From NCBI GenBank assembly GCA_017458225.1, contig JAFTFX010000026.1:82538-146537 (forward strand): DNA of 64,000 bases. Direction: 5' to 3'. The translations under genes and the position numbers were made by a program. How positions within the stretch are numbered: the stretch's first letter is position 1; every line of letters starts with the position of its first letter. Of this stretch, positions 9,121-18,070 are shown in pieces. The stretch comes from Prevotella sp. (GTDB lineage Bacteria > Bacteroidota > Bacteroidia > Bacteroidales > Bacteroidaceae). The notes below the pieces were generated by a model. It had not been told where the DNA came from. It worked only from the letters and a program-made list of their open reading frames with translations, and did no database searches.

Positions 9121-9756
9121 ATGCACATCGCAGTAGCTGGAAACATTGGCAGTGGCAAGACCACCCTCACCAAGATGCTCGCCCATCGTTACGGATGGAC
9201 ACCACGTTTCGAACCCGTAGACAACAATCCCTATCTGAGCGACTTCTATGCCGACATGAAGCGGTGGTCGTTCAACCTGCAGATCTACTTCCTGAACAAG
9301 CGTTTCAAGGAGGTGGTGGAGATATCGCGTTCCAAGGAAACCATCATTCAGGACCGCACCATCTTCGAGGATGCCCGCATCTTTGCCCCCAACCTGCATG
9401 GACAGGGCATGATGAGCGACCGCGACTTCCAGAACTATAGCGACCTGTTCGACCTGATGATGTCGCTCGTGCAGTTGCCCGACCTCATGATCTATATTCG
9501 TTCCAGCATTCCAACGCTGGTGGCACAGATTCAGAAGCGCGGTCGCGAATACGAGCAGACCATGCGCCTGGACTATCTGAAAGGCTTGGAACAGCGCTAC
9601 GAAGAGTGGATCAGCACCTACAAGGGACAGCTCATCATCATCGATGGAGACAACTGCAAGTTCGGCGACAGGCCTGAGGACTTCAAGACCGTCACCGACA
9701 TGATCGATGCCAAGCTCTACGGTCTGTTCCCCATGGAGAGTAACACCGCAGGGTGA
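9121..9756 (+). CDS. Deoxynucleoside kinase (second of a tandem pair)
   Basis: A 211-residue paralog of the preceding gene product, with P-loop GNIGSGKT at residues 7-14, 'QDRTIFEDA', and the lid-region 'IQKRGREYEQTM'. It differs in the substrate-facing region ('VDNNPYLSDFYADMKRWSFNLQ' versus 'VDENPYLEDYYKDIHRWSFN' in its neighbour), so the two may prefer different deoxynucleosides. It starts 27 bp after the first gene and is probably cotranscribed. No terminator is evident between the genes or immediately after the second. Confidence 0.87.
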   Translation: MHIAVAGNIGSGKTTLTKMLAHRYGWTPRFEPVDNNPYLSDFYADMKRWSFNLQIYFLNKRFKEVVEISRSKETIIQDRTIFEDARIFAPNLHGQGMMSDRDFQNYSDLFDLMMSLVQLPDLMIYIRSSIPTLVAQIQKRGREYEQTMRLDYLKGLEQRYEEWISTYKGQLIIIDGDNCKFGDRPEDFKTVTDMIDAKLYGLFPMESNTAG

Positions 9757-9784
9757 ACAGGGGAAAAATACCTATTTTTAGTGA

Positions 9785-9815
9785 TTGCACATTTTTTCGA
9801 TAATATGTACTTTTG
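9785..9815 (+). promoter_or_regulatory. Promoter of the secreted repeat protein
   Basis: TACTTTTG (9808-9815) fits the TAnnTTTG -7 box, and TTG at 9785-9787 lies 20 bp upstream. About 40 bp of AT-rich leader precedes the start codon at 9859. Confidence 0.7.
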
Positions 9816-9858
9816 CACCCGCAAATGTACATATTATTTTTACATATTTTAAAAGCGT

Positions 9859-11700
9859 ATGAAAAAAATCTCTACTTTACTTTTAGTGCTCATGGCACTA
9901 CTGTCACTGCCCCTCTCGGCCAGTGCACAAGATGTTGCAGTCGACGTAGAAGCTGCCAACATTGCTGATTTCAATGCTGTTGAAGACGGCAAAACGGTGA
10001 AGCTGACGCTGACCAATGCACGTGTGAATGCCTATGCCGATTTGTCTGGTGTCTACTATGTTGAGGATGCCACTGGCGCTACTGCCCTCAAGGGCGTGGG
10101 CCTGACCAAGGGAACTGCCCTGAACGGCTACGTGATTGGCACCAAGGCTTCTGAGGATGTTGATTACGTGAATGACCCTTCGCAGGCGTTTGAGTACTCG
10201 ATGACTGTAAATGCTGGCGCATCGTCATTCCAGTCTGCTCCTGCAGAGATGGTGGGTACAGCTATGACAATCACGCAGACTTGCGCACAGGCTAATTATG
10301 GCAAACTGGTGACGCTGAGCAATGTTACGATTGCCCCCCTCGGCAATGGTCAGAATAAGCAACTGACCGACGCAGCCGGCAACACCATGAAGGCCCGCGA
10401 CCTGTTTGGCGTTCTGCCTGCCGACTATGAATGGCCTGCAAAAGCCCAGTCGATAACGGGCGTGGCTCTTTACTACATGACTGGCTGGTTTATCATTCCT
10501 ATTTCAGCCGAAGCTATTGTGGCCTTCGAGCAGCCTACTACGGCTACCTTCGACTTTGCCAGTGAGACCATCAGTAATCACATAGGTACTGCACTTGCTG
10601 ATGCTAATGGCAATATCTACAATGAGACATTCACAGCCGACAATGTGACACTGCAAGTAACAGCAGGTTCCGCTGCATCGAAGATTTACAAGGACAGCAA
10701 CCGTGGACAGAACCTGGTTACTTATAAGGAATACACCACGCTGACTTTCAACGCACCGGCTGGCTATGCTATCACGAAGATAGAGTTCACTGCCGCAGGA
10801 AACAGCAACATCAATAATTTCAAAGCTTCATCGGGTGCTATTGAGGGTATGACTTGGACAGGCAATGCCGAGGGCGTTCGCTTCAGCCAGGGTGGTACTT
10901 CTTATCTGGCCAAAGCCGTTGTGACGCTGGCTGCCAAGGGCGAATCAACCGCAGTTCTGCCTGCTATTGAGTATACTGAGTGTGCCAATATTGCTGCCTT
11001 CAATGCTTTAGAGGGTGGTAAATATGCAAAGGTGTTGTTGACAGATGCAGAGGTTATTGGTAAGTCTGCCGACGGATATTCAACTGTTTGGATTCAGGAT
11101 GCCACTGGTGGTTGCTGGATTCAGTATACTTCTCTTAATGACAAATTGACTGTCGGCACGAAAGTAAATGGTTATGTCTATGTTGTTGCCCGTCCAAATT
11201 CAGGAAATGTTCAGATGAAGGAAGCTGAGAATACACCAGAGAGTGTGTTGGAGGCAACCGAAATCAGCAACTATGCTATGGTTGAGGGCACCATCTCTGA
11301 AATCAATGTGGCCGCTAACAAGAACAAGGTGGTGAAGATTGCCAATGCCAAGCTCACCATGACCAGTGCTACAGCTGGATCATTGTCGCAGGGTGACGTA
11401 ACGATTGACGTTAACAATGGCGCTGCTACGGCAAACCAACAACTCCATAAGATAGAGAGTTGGGTTAAAGATGATGTTCAAGAGAACATTACCATCGTTG
11501 CTATTCTCGTAGGCAAGTCGGCCACAGCCAATCAGCTACTTCCCATCTCGATTACTCAGGGAACGGTCAACGGCATTGCCAATGTGAATGCTGCCGGCGA
11601 GGACGATGTCACCATCTACAATCTGCAGGGCGTTCGCATGAACCAGCTGCAGAAGGGCCTGAACATCGTTGGTGGAAAGAAAATCTTCATTCGTCGTTAG
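9859..11700 (+). CDS. Secreted protein with duplicated beta-domains and C-terminal tail
   Basis: A 613-residue exported protein with signal peptide at residues 1-23 ('LLSLPLSASAQ'). Two regions resemble each other: 'ANIADFNAVEDGKTVKLTL' near residue 35 and 'ANIAAFNALEGGKYAKVLL' near residue 376. Each is followed by a 'VEDATG/IQDATG' strand, a pattern of OB-fold-like domains in Bacteroidota surface proteins. Between them is a beta-rich segment (about 230-365) with 'TFDFASETI' and 'TKIEFTAAGNSNI', as found in carbohydrate-related surface modules. The C-terminus is the shared 'IYNLQGVRMNQLQKGLNIV' tail followed by GGKK. I cannot assign a substrate. It is a single-gene unit with its own promoter and a strong terminator. 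Confidence 0.8.
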   Translation: MKKISTLLLVLMALLSLPLSASAQDVAVDVEAANIADFNAVEDGKTVKLTLTNARVNAYADLSGVYYVEDATGATALKGVGLTKGTALNGYVIGTKASEDVDYVNDPSQAFEYSMTVNAGASSFQSAPAEMVGTAMTITQTCAQANYGKLVTLSNVTIAPLGNGQNKQLTDAAGNTMKARDLFGVLPADYEWPAKAQSITGVALYYMTGWFIIPISAEAIVAFEQPTTATFDFASETISNHIGTALADANGNIYNETFTADNVTLQVTAGSAASKIYKDSNRGQNLVTYKEYTTLTFNAPAGYAITKIEFTAAGNSNINNFKASSGAIEGMTWTGNAEGVRFSQGGTSYLAKAVVTLAAKGESTAVLPAIEYTECANIAAFNALEGGKYAKVLLTDAEVIGKSADGYSTVWIQDATGGCWIQYTSLNDKLTVGTKVNGYVYVVARPNSGNVQMKEAENTPESVLEATEISNYAMVEGTISEINVAANKNKVVKIANAKLTMTSATAGSLSQGDVTIDVNNGAATANQQLHKIESWVKDDVQENITIVAILVGKSATANQLLPISITQGTVNGIANVNAAGEDDVTIYNLQGVRMNQLQKGLNIVGGKKIFIRR

Positions 11701-11747
11701 AATCTTACTGCATCATAGTTGATTTCGGTATCACCCTTATTAAAACT

Positions 11748-11788
11748 AAATCACGCCGTCGTTCAATGCGAATGACGGCGTGATTTTT
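11748..11788. terminator. Bidirectional rho-independent terminator
   Basis: A 17-bp stem (11748-11764 with 11770-11786, one G-U pair) and the loop AATGC are followed by T residues on the plus strand. On the minus strand the arm begins with AAA and yields a U-tract there as well. It separates the convergent genes ending at 11700 (plus) and 11787 (minus); the minus-strand stop codon TAA overlaps the T-tract. Confidence 0.9.
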
Positions 11789-11996
11789 ACTCCCAGCTTT
11801 CCCACTCATTTTCATCCTCTTCCTCATCCCATTTCCTGCGTCTGCGCGATGCAGGGTCTTTCTGACCCTCCTCGTCAACGCCGCCGTAGTCAATGCCTTT
11901 CTCAGGGTCGGAGACACCAGAGTCCATCAGCAGATGCGAGAGCTCAACAGCAGAGATTGTCAGCTGTGGACAAACATATATCTTGTTCATAGTCAT
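11787..11996 (-). CDS. Small 69-residue protein with charged C-terminus
   Basis: This short protein begins 'MTMNKIYVCPQLTISAVE' and ends in a strongly charged tail: 'SRRRRKWDEEEDENEWESWE'. Short Bacteroidales proteins with a 'MKKxYxxPxxxxxxxE' start and a short middle containing 'D/S-G' steps are often found near secreted proteins, and this one fits that pattern. It has no signal peptide and no recognisable domain. It begins 10 bp after the stop of the cohesin-like protein gene and ends in the shared terminator, so it is the last gene of the surface-protein operon. The function is unknown; a role as a precursor peptide or export/assembly helper is speculation. Confidence 0.7.
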   Translation of the reverse strand: MTMNKIYVCPQLTISAVELSHLLMDSGVSDPEKGIDYGGVDEEGQKDPASRRRRKWDEEEDENEWESWE

Positions 11997-12006
11997 TTTC
12001 CTTTCG

Positions 12007-13218
12007 TTATTTTACAATCGTTTTCTTACCGTCTTTGATATAAAGGCCCTGACGCGGATGCTCCACGCGCTGTCCCTGCAGATTGTAGACCTTTCCGCTC
12101 TGACGGGTTCCTTCAATCTCCCGGATGGCACTCGTTTCGCTGCTGTCGAAGCTGAGACTGATACGCGCTCCTGCCTCTTCCACAGCCGACAGCACATCGA
12201 GCAGCACGAAGTAGGCGCGGAAGGCCTTCATCTTCGTTGCCCCGCTGGAATACCACAACTTGTTGCTGTTCAGAAACAAGGAGTACTCTTCGAGCGTGGT
12301 CTGCGCGTGGAAGGTGCCATACATGCCGCCATAGACCACTCGCCGACGACCTGTCAGTCCGTTGTCTACTTCCACCAGTGCATCCTCCTCGGCAGGGTCA
12401 ACATCCACACCGTCAACCGTGAATTCCGTGACGGGCGACGACACCTTTATGATATAGGGGTGGTTGGCCTCAATCTCCGTAGCGTCGTCAAACGTGATGT
12501 GAATGCCCACCACATTGTCGCTTTCGTCGTATGTCGACTCTGTATCGCTGAAGTCGCCCAGTTGCACATCGTCGCCAAAGGCAGCCTTCACCTGCTCCGC
12601 CGTCATGGCAAACGGCAGGCAGATGGTCGACCACTCATTGGCCAGGATGGTGCGCTTCACACGGATGTTGGCCCCCGTTGCCGCCTCAGGAACAGAAGTA
12701 GAGTTCTCGTCGAAGACTATTTCGTTCGTGATGGTGACATTGAACGGAACGTCATCAAAGTTTGTTCCCTGTTGGTTGGCATCAGAAAACTTGATGGAAG
12801 TTATCGTACACGCCACAACGTCATCAACACTTAACGATCCATCGTCCTTAATCGTCGTTGTCAGCAGCGTATATGAACCTGCTGGCAGTCTTGGGTTGCC
12901 CATTTTTGAGGCGACGAAACGGTAGGTGGTACTTGTTTCTGTCGTTGTGTGTATACTGCCCGTTATGTCCAGATCGGTAAACGAGACGGCAGTGGGTCTG
13001 TTTCCTGCATCAAGAGACAGGCTCAGTCCCTTGGGCAACGTGATGTCCAGCTGATAGCCTATAAAGTCGTTCTTTTCGAAGTCAGCCTCAATGGCTAGGG
13101 TGGCCTTGTTGCCTATGGCAAGAACCACGTCGTCCACTTTCAATCTGTCTGCTGCCTGAGCGTTTGCCGCCCCTGACAGCAAGGCTGCAAGTAGGATAAT
13201 GTTACTTATTTTCTTCAT
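12007..13218 (-). CDS. Secreted protein with cohesin-like N-terminal domain and sorting-type tail
   Basis: A 403-residue exported protein with signal peptide at residues 1-22. Residues 24-160 ('VVLAIGNKATLAIEADFEK', 'IGYQLDITLPKGLSLS') have the beta-sandwich pattern of cohesin-like domains, in which a short-range adhesive fold is built from 'L..V....G..V.V.V.L' strands. After about residue 190 comes 'EWSTICLPFAMT', a module frequent in Prevotella surface proteins; a similar segment occurs in the LRR protein of the same operon ('TWSFVCLPFDAR'). The C-terminus is 'VYNLQGQRVEHPRQGLYI' followed by KDGKK. It sits 26 bp after the dockerin-bearing gene. The cohesin assignment is by pattern only; binding to the neighbour's dockerin is a testable idea. 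Confidence 0.75.
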   Translation of the reverse strand: MKKISNIILLAALLSGAANAQAADRLKVDDVVLAIGNKATLAIEADFEKNDFIGYQLDITLPKGLSLSLDAGNRPTAVSFTDLDITGSIHTTTETSTTYRFVASKMGNPRLPAGSYTLLTTTIKDDGSLSVDDVVACTITSIKFSDANQQGTNFDDVPFNVTITNEIVFDENSTSVPEAATGANIRVKRTILANEWSTICLPFAMTAEQVKAAFGDDVQLGDFSDTESTYDESDNVVGIHITFDDATEIEANHPYIIKVSSPVTEFTVDGVDVDPAEEDALVEVDNGLTGRRRVVYGGMYGTFHAQTTLEEYSLFLNSNKLWYSSGATKMKAFRAYFVLLDVLSAVEEAGARISLSFDSSETSAIREIEGTRQSGKVYNLQGQRVEHPRQGLYIKDGKKTIVK

Positions 13219-13244
13219 GATAATTCATTTTTTTTGATTTTTTT

Positions 13245-14765
13245 TTATTGCGGTTCGACCATTCTAATAGGTCTTGATTCTGTCTGACTATTTCCCAGAA
13301 TGATATCAATGATGCTGGTCACGTCAACGATGTTGATTTCCTCGTCATCGTTGGCATCGGCAGCTTCAGTCACAAAGACATCGGGTGCCTCTCCAAGAAT
13401 ACTGCCAATGGTGCTAGTGACATCGACTATGTTCACATCGTCATCGCCGTTGGCATCACCATTCTTGTAAACTGATATACGCCCATTGCGCGTTGAGGCT
13501 GTTACTGTTGAACCGTCAGTCTCGGTTACACTCACTTGATTAATCTTGATTGGATATCCTTTGGCTGTTACCATATTTTCTGCTATAGGTACGTTGATAC
13601 TGAGCAGTATCGAGTTGCCGCTGGGCATACTGCCGTCACTTAGCGACAACACATAAGTCGAATCAGTAGGCATAGTAACTGACATTGAATAGCCTGTGGC
13701 CTTGTCTGAAAGCTTTATAGTGGCCATTTCAGGCTGTAGGCCTGAAGCAAAGGTTAATTGGAAGGTTATGTCACGCAACTCGTTCAAATTCATCAGATAG
13801 ATAGGGAACGTAATGGTCTGTCCCAGCTTGGCTATTTTATTCATCAAGTATATTGAGCAGTTCTTGTTTGTCGGGGTAGAGGGGTCAGATGGATTGGATG
13901 GGTTGAATGCAAAACGGGCTTCTAATTCAATATCACTATTTCCCATAGTGAAGGTGAATTCTTGTTGTTGCATATAGAGTTCACCGTCAACAAACCAGCC
14001 TATGAACACGTATCCATCATTATTGGTAGCTCTTAATACAATATTCTCACCTTCTTGCATACACTTCGAAGCAATATTCACCGTACCACCATCAGTAGCA
14101 ACAACCCTTAAGTTGTGTTTAGCCTTTAATGTTGGCTCAGATGGCTCTGATGGAGAATTTGGATTGTAATCAAAACGGGCTGTCAGAGTAACGCTTTCTG
14201 TCGTTATGGTGTACTGATAGTTTTGATTGGTAGAAAGTTGTTGACCTTCACCGTCGTACCAACCTCCAAAATTGTAGGCACTCTCAGGCGTTGCCCTCAC
14301 TGTGACCTTCGTACCTGGCTGATAACGTCCGCCACCACTCACACTGCCCCCTTCTTCAGCTGCTAATGTCAGCCAGTAGTATACGTTTAAAGATCCCTCA
14401 GTAGGTTCACCTGGATTACCCGGACTAAACGTAAAATGAGCCGTCAGTGTTTCGTTACCCTGTCCTTTTGTAAAACTAAAAGAGCTATTAGAAGAAATAG
14501 TTTCTCCTGCTGCATTCGTCCATTTAGTAAAGACGAATCCAGTTTTGTTCGATGCTCTGAGACTTACTGTCGCTCCTGGGACATACTTGCCGCCACCATA
14601 TACCGAGCCACCCTCGCTGGGCGAAGCCACCAGCGTAAGTGTGGTTGGTGGCTCGCCTGGCTCAGAAGGGCTGATAGGATTAAAATCACTCTGCGCCCAG
14701 TTGCCCATGCTACATGATAGTAGCAACAAAAGGGTCAGATATCTGATACGTTTCATTATAGCCAT
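13245..14765 (-). CDS. Secreted protein with InlB-type repeats, cohesin-like domain and type I dockerin
   Basis: A 506-residue exported protein; ATG at 14765 or 14756 (MKRI) are both possible, and the signal peptide follows either. Three Listeria-Bacteroides (InlB B-type) repeats lie at about residues 40-112, 127-198 and 210-287. Each has a 'GGSV/GGTV' turn and a 'GYVF.GW..' or 'F.KW' core, separated by Pro/Ser-rich linkers ('NPSNPSDPSTPT'). A cohesin-like domain follows (about 300-430). The C-terminus has a duplicated calcium-loop dockerin: 'GDANGDDDVNIVDVT' and 'ADANDDEEINIVDVT', each followed by a hydrophobic helix. Having both cohesin-like and dockerin modules in one polypeptide suggests assembly of extracellular complexes. 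It lies 2 bp after the LRR gene in the same operon. Confidence 0.85.
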   Translation of the reverse strand: MAIMKRIRYLTLLLLLSCSMGNWAQSDFNPISPSEPGEPPTTLTLVASPSEGGSVYGGGKYVPGATVSLRASNKTGFVFTKWTNAAGETISSNSSFSFTKGQGNETLTAHFTFSPGNPGEPTEGSLNVYYWLTLAAEEGGSVSGGGRYQPGTKVTVRATPESAYNFGGWYDGEGQQLSTNQNYQYTITTESVTLTARFDYNPNSPSEPSEPTLKAKHNLRVVATDGGTVNIASKCMQEGENIVLRATNNDGYVFIGWFVDGELYMQQQEFTFTMGNSDIELEARFAFNPSNPSDPSTPTNKNCSIYLMNKIAKLGQTITFPIYLMNLNELRDITFQLTFASGLQPEMATIKLSDKATGYSMSVTMPTDSTYVLSLSDGSMPSGNSILLSINVPIAENMVTAKGYPIKINQVSVTETDGSTVTASTRNGRISVYKNGDANGDDDVNIVDVTSTIGSILGEAPDVFVTEAADANDDEEINIVDVTSIIDIILGNSQTESRPIRMVEPQ

Positions 14766-14767
14766 AG

Positions 14768-17700
14768 TTACTTAACGACAACTTTCTTTCCTTTTACAAT
14801 ATATACGCCTTTGGTGGGATTTGCTATCTGCTGACCTTTCAGGTTGTAATAGCGCTTATATCCGGCTTGTTGTTGCTTCATACTTACAATCTCGGTTACT
14901 GCATTGTCAGCGAAATTCAGTTCAAAACGTTCGGCATAGATTCCTGCTCCTAACTCTATCGTGTAGGTGTCTTCACAAAGATTAGTTGTCATATCCGTCA
15001 ACAAGTCCTTCAGCACTATGCGTTTCATGTCCGAACGTGGAGAACTGATTGTATAGCTGCCTGTCTTTTGAACGTTCAAACGTAGCTTTACATTGCCATC
15101 TGACAGGGGCCGCTCGTTAATAGCATATTCATTGCCATCAGTATCGATGGTATAGATCTGAGGAACTTCACTATCCATAGTGAAGAATTTTGAGGCATCC
15201 GCATTTGGCTCGTAAGCTATGGATGCTGTTTCGTTCAGAACCACACGTGTCTTGTCGCTCAGATTGTCAATAGATATTTCTATGTCAGCAAGCTGACGAA
15301 TGTTTTGCTCCTCGCCAAATTTGCGTGATGCATTCTGACTCTCAATGACAGAGGTCAACTGCCGTCCATCAGTGGGGAACGAAATCTCAGTCACCTCATC
15401 GGGACACTGCACGAAAAAAGCCTCATTTGGCTTGATGGCATAGTCATCGTCAATGATTGAATAGGCCACGTATGTAGATCCGTTCCATGTCGTGATGGGA
15501 GCAGTGAAGTTTAGCTTATGGATATTGTAATAGCAATGCCATGGGTTTCCAACAAGGTTCCATCCCTTATTGGCTGTGATTGCAGAATTATTTGCTGCAA
15601 GTGGTTTTGTGAATTCTCTATTACTCATAACCAATTGTTTCTGCTCGTTATCTATTGCAAGAAATCGCATGCTACTATAGTCACTAGGCTGCAAAATGAA
15701 ACCAGTACCGGCTGGTATTACATCGTCATCAGTGAAGTTTTTCCAGTTGCCGCCCGTACCATTTGCTGCACGGTTGGCACCATCATAATAGCGGATGGCA
15801 TATTTGGCTCCATGAAGATTACTAATGTCACTTACCCTTGCATCGAAAGGAAGGCAAACAAATGACCAAGTTTTAGGGCGACAAAAATGCGTCATGCTTA
15901 CTGTACCGTCTATTGTGATATTCTCACAGTTGCTTAATATCTGTGTGTTCCAACCTGTTGGCGAGTTCCAGTCGCGAGTGAAGAAAAGATCATTGATAGT
16001 CATTGGTGCCTCTCCGTTGAGTTTTAGTGACCCATTGCTATGTAAGTAAATATTGGGCTTTCCCTCAAATCGGCTGTTATTCAATACAAGAGGCTGATTA
16101 ATAGTCCAGTCCTTCACCTCGGCAGTGCTAAATCCTTCTATGTTGCCAAACTCATACCAGTAGCTGTCAAGTTTATAGGAACTCACCAAGTAGTCTGGCA
16201 CTTTCAGCGTTATAGCCTCCCTTCTTCCATAAGGAACTATTGTAGTTATTTTGCTTCCAGATAATACTGATGGCGACTTGATGATAAGCGTTTGGATACT
16301 CCAAAAATTGAAAACATCGTTACCTGTCGAACATTGATAATACCCAACTGGCAAGACCACTACTTTTACATTGGAGCAGTTTTGAAATGCAGCCAATCCC
16401 ATACTGGTGCAACTTTCTGGGATATAAAGAGTGTCGCCAATTACCCAGTTGTCTGCACAAGCACCTTCCCCTATGGTTGTTATGGTTGAAGGAAGACGTT
16501 TTGAATATGGAACATTTCGTATTCCCCACAACTGTATTTCGGTTAATCCTTCATGAAGCGTAAGGTCATATAGTTGGTTACACTCCTGGAATGTATCGCT
16601 TTGTATAACTTTTATGTTTTCAGGAAAATTTGCTTTTCTCAAGAAATGACAATAGCGAAAAACTCCAGGCTCTAAACTTGTCATCGTGTTTGGTAACATC
16701 GCTTCACGAATTTTGGAACGTGCGAAAGCGTTACCGCCAATGCCTTTTAATGAAGAAGGAAAATTGATGTCATCGATATTTGAGTCTACAAATGCACTAG
16801 ATTCAATCGTAATCAGTGTTTCCGGTAATCTTGCATGGTGAAGAAAGGGAAAGTTGCTTTCTTGAAAAAAGCCACTTGTAATCTTTGTGATGTCTGTACC
16901 GCTGAGGTCAATACTCAACAAGTTGGGCATCATCTTTATTTTTGCCCAGTCATCATCGTTCATAGGACCATTAATGACAAGTTTCCTGGCTTTCCTGATA
17001 TGATCTATTTGGTTCAGAACTTCCGTTCCCAAGCTTCCTGGTTCCAGCAGGTTAACTGTGATGGTAGGAGAGGCTATAATGCCAATGTTTTGGATCGTAG
17101 CAGAACGACTCGTTGTATTGTCGCGTACATATGTCCACTTCACTGTATGTTCACCGGCATTCATTTCTACAAAATAACGCTTTGTACCAGAATTCCATTC
17201 GGTTGTGTTAACAGTTTCAACGAGTTGGTTATCTAAATAAATATTCAAATTGCCATAATTACTCACCCAACTGCCACTGTTTCCATTGTATTCAAATACA
17301 AGTGTTGCATCCTGATCCACGGTCATCGTAGCAGTCATGCTGGTCTCTCCAGATGTAATGTTGGGAGAGGTGAATCTTGAAGTGTCATCGGTCCAACTGT
17401 GGCTGAACGATATTGGATAATCCGACCAATCAGGAGCAACATATTTTGTTGGTATGACAGGATTGTCCTCTTCTGTTTTTGCTTCGCCAGCCTCATACTG
17501 GAAAAGCTTTGCCGGACCAAGAATACACCACGAGTCGTAGGTGTCAATGTAGCCACTGATGCCAACTGTAACCTCCTGCTGGGCATCAACAGTAAAATCT
17601 ATGTAATTAGGGAAATAACCTTGCGAAAAAGCATTTGCGGACTTATACAAAGCATTGCTTCCGGAAAAATTGTTTATTTCGCCTTCGTTATATCCTCTGA

Positions 17701-18070
17701 TAGCCTTTTCTTGTGTTCCTGCAATGATGACTGCTTTAGATGTTCCGTCGCCCTTGCCTTCACGATAGAAAGCGTTTATCACCAATCGATAATCACCAGC
17801 AGGTAAGGTTGCGGTCTGCGTAAGATGAAAATTACGTGTTTCGCCAATAGCAGTTCCAGGATTAGCACTCCATGTGTGATAAAACTCAACAACAGGCACA
17901 CTGCCATCTTTTTTCCAGTCAGTGTAATCATAGCCATTATTACCATAGTCCCACCCAGACAAAGATGTTAGTCCGGCATTTTGTAAATACAGATTCGTTA
18001 CGTCAGTTCTTGCGCTTGTCCAGGCAGAGCATGAAAATAGCAGAACAGCAGCAAATAATAATTTTCTCAT
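14768..18070 (-). CDS. BspA-like leucine-rich-repeat surface protein
   Basis: An 1100-residue exported protein with signal peptide at residues 1-20. The N-terminal 330 residues form two beta-rich modules that look like carbohydrate-binding domains ('TATLPAGDYRLVINAFYR'; 'DATLVFEYNGNSGSW'). From about 390 to 620 there are LRR_5 (Treponema/BspA-type) repeats: 'LPETLITIESSAFVDSNI', 'FPSSLKGIGGNAFARS', 'LPNTMTSLEPGVFRYC' and more. A 'TWSFVCLPFDAR' module follows, then a beta-rich region and the tail 'YYNLKGQQIANPTKGVYIV' followed by KGKK. BspA-type LRRs mediate adhesion to host or bacterial surfaces. It is the first gene of a four-gene operon. The base composition is more AT-rich than that of the flanking metabolic genes, which may hint at separate history. 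Confidence 0.87.
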   Translation of the reverse strand: MRKLLFAAVLLFSCSAWTSARTDVTNLYLQNAGLTSLSGWDYGNNGYDYTDWKKDGSVPVVEFYHTWSANPGTAIGETRNFHLTQTATLPAGDYRLVINAFYREGKGDGTSKAVIIAGTQEKAIRGYNEGEINNFSGSNALYKSANAFSQGYFPNYIDFTVDAQQEVTVGISGYIDTYDSWCILGPAKLFQYEAGEAKTEEDNPVIPTKYVAPDWSDYPISFSHSWTDDTSRFTSPNITSGETSMTATMTVDQDATLVFEYNGNSGSWVSNYGNLNIYLDNQLVETVNTTEWNSGTKRYFVEMNAGEHTVKWTYVRDNTTSRSATIQNIGIIASPTITVNLLEPGSLGTEVLNQIDHIRKARKLVINGPMNDDDWAKIKMMPNLLSIDLSGTDITKITSGFFQESNFPFLHHARLPETLITIESSAFVDSNIDDINFPSSLKGIGGNAFARSKIREAMLPNTMTSLEPGVFRYCHFLRKANFPENIKVIQSDTFQECNQLYDLTLHEGLTEIQLWGIRNVPYSKRLPSTITTIGEGACADNWVIGDTLYIPESCTSMGLAAFQNCSNVKVVVLPVGYYQCSTGNDVFNFWSIQTLIIKSPSVLSGSKITTIVPYGRREAITLKVPDYLVSSYKLDSYWYEFGNIEGFSTAEVKDWTINQPLVLNNSRFEGKPNIYLHSNGSLKLNGEAPMTINDLFFTRDWNSPTGWNTQILSNCENITIDGTVSMTHFCRPKTWSFVCLPFDARVSDISNLHGAKYAIRYYDGANRAANGTGGNWKNFTDDDVIPAGTGFILQPSDYSSMRFLAIDNEQKQLVMSNREFTKPLAANNSAITANKGWNLVGNPWHCYYNIHKLNFTAPITTWNGSTYVAYSIIDDDYAIKPNEAFFVQCPDEVTEISFPTDGRQLTSVIESQNASRKFGEEQNIRQLADIEISIDNLSDKTRVVLNETASIAYEPNADASKFFTMDSEVPQIYTIDTDGNEYAINERPLSDGNVKLRLNVQKTGSYTISSPRSDMKRIVLKDLLTDMTTNLCEDTYTIELGAGIYAERFELNFADNAVTEIVSMKQQQAGYKRYYNLKGQQIANPTKGVYIVKGKKVVVK

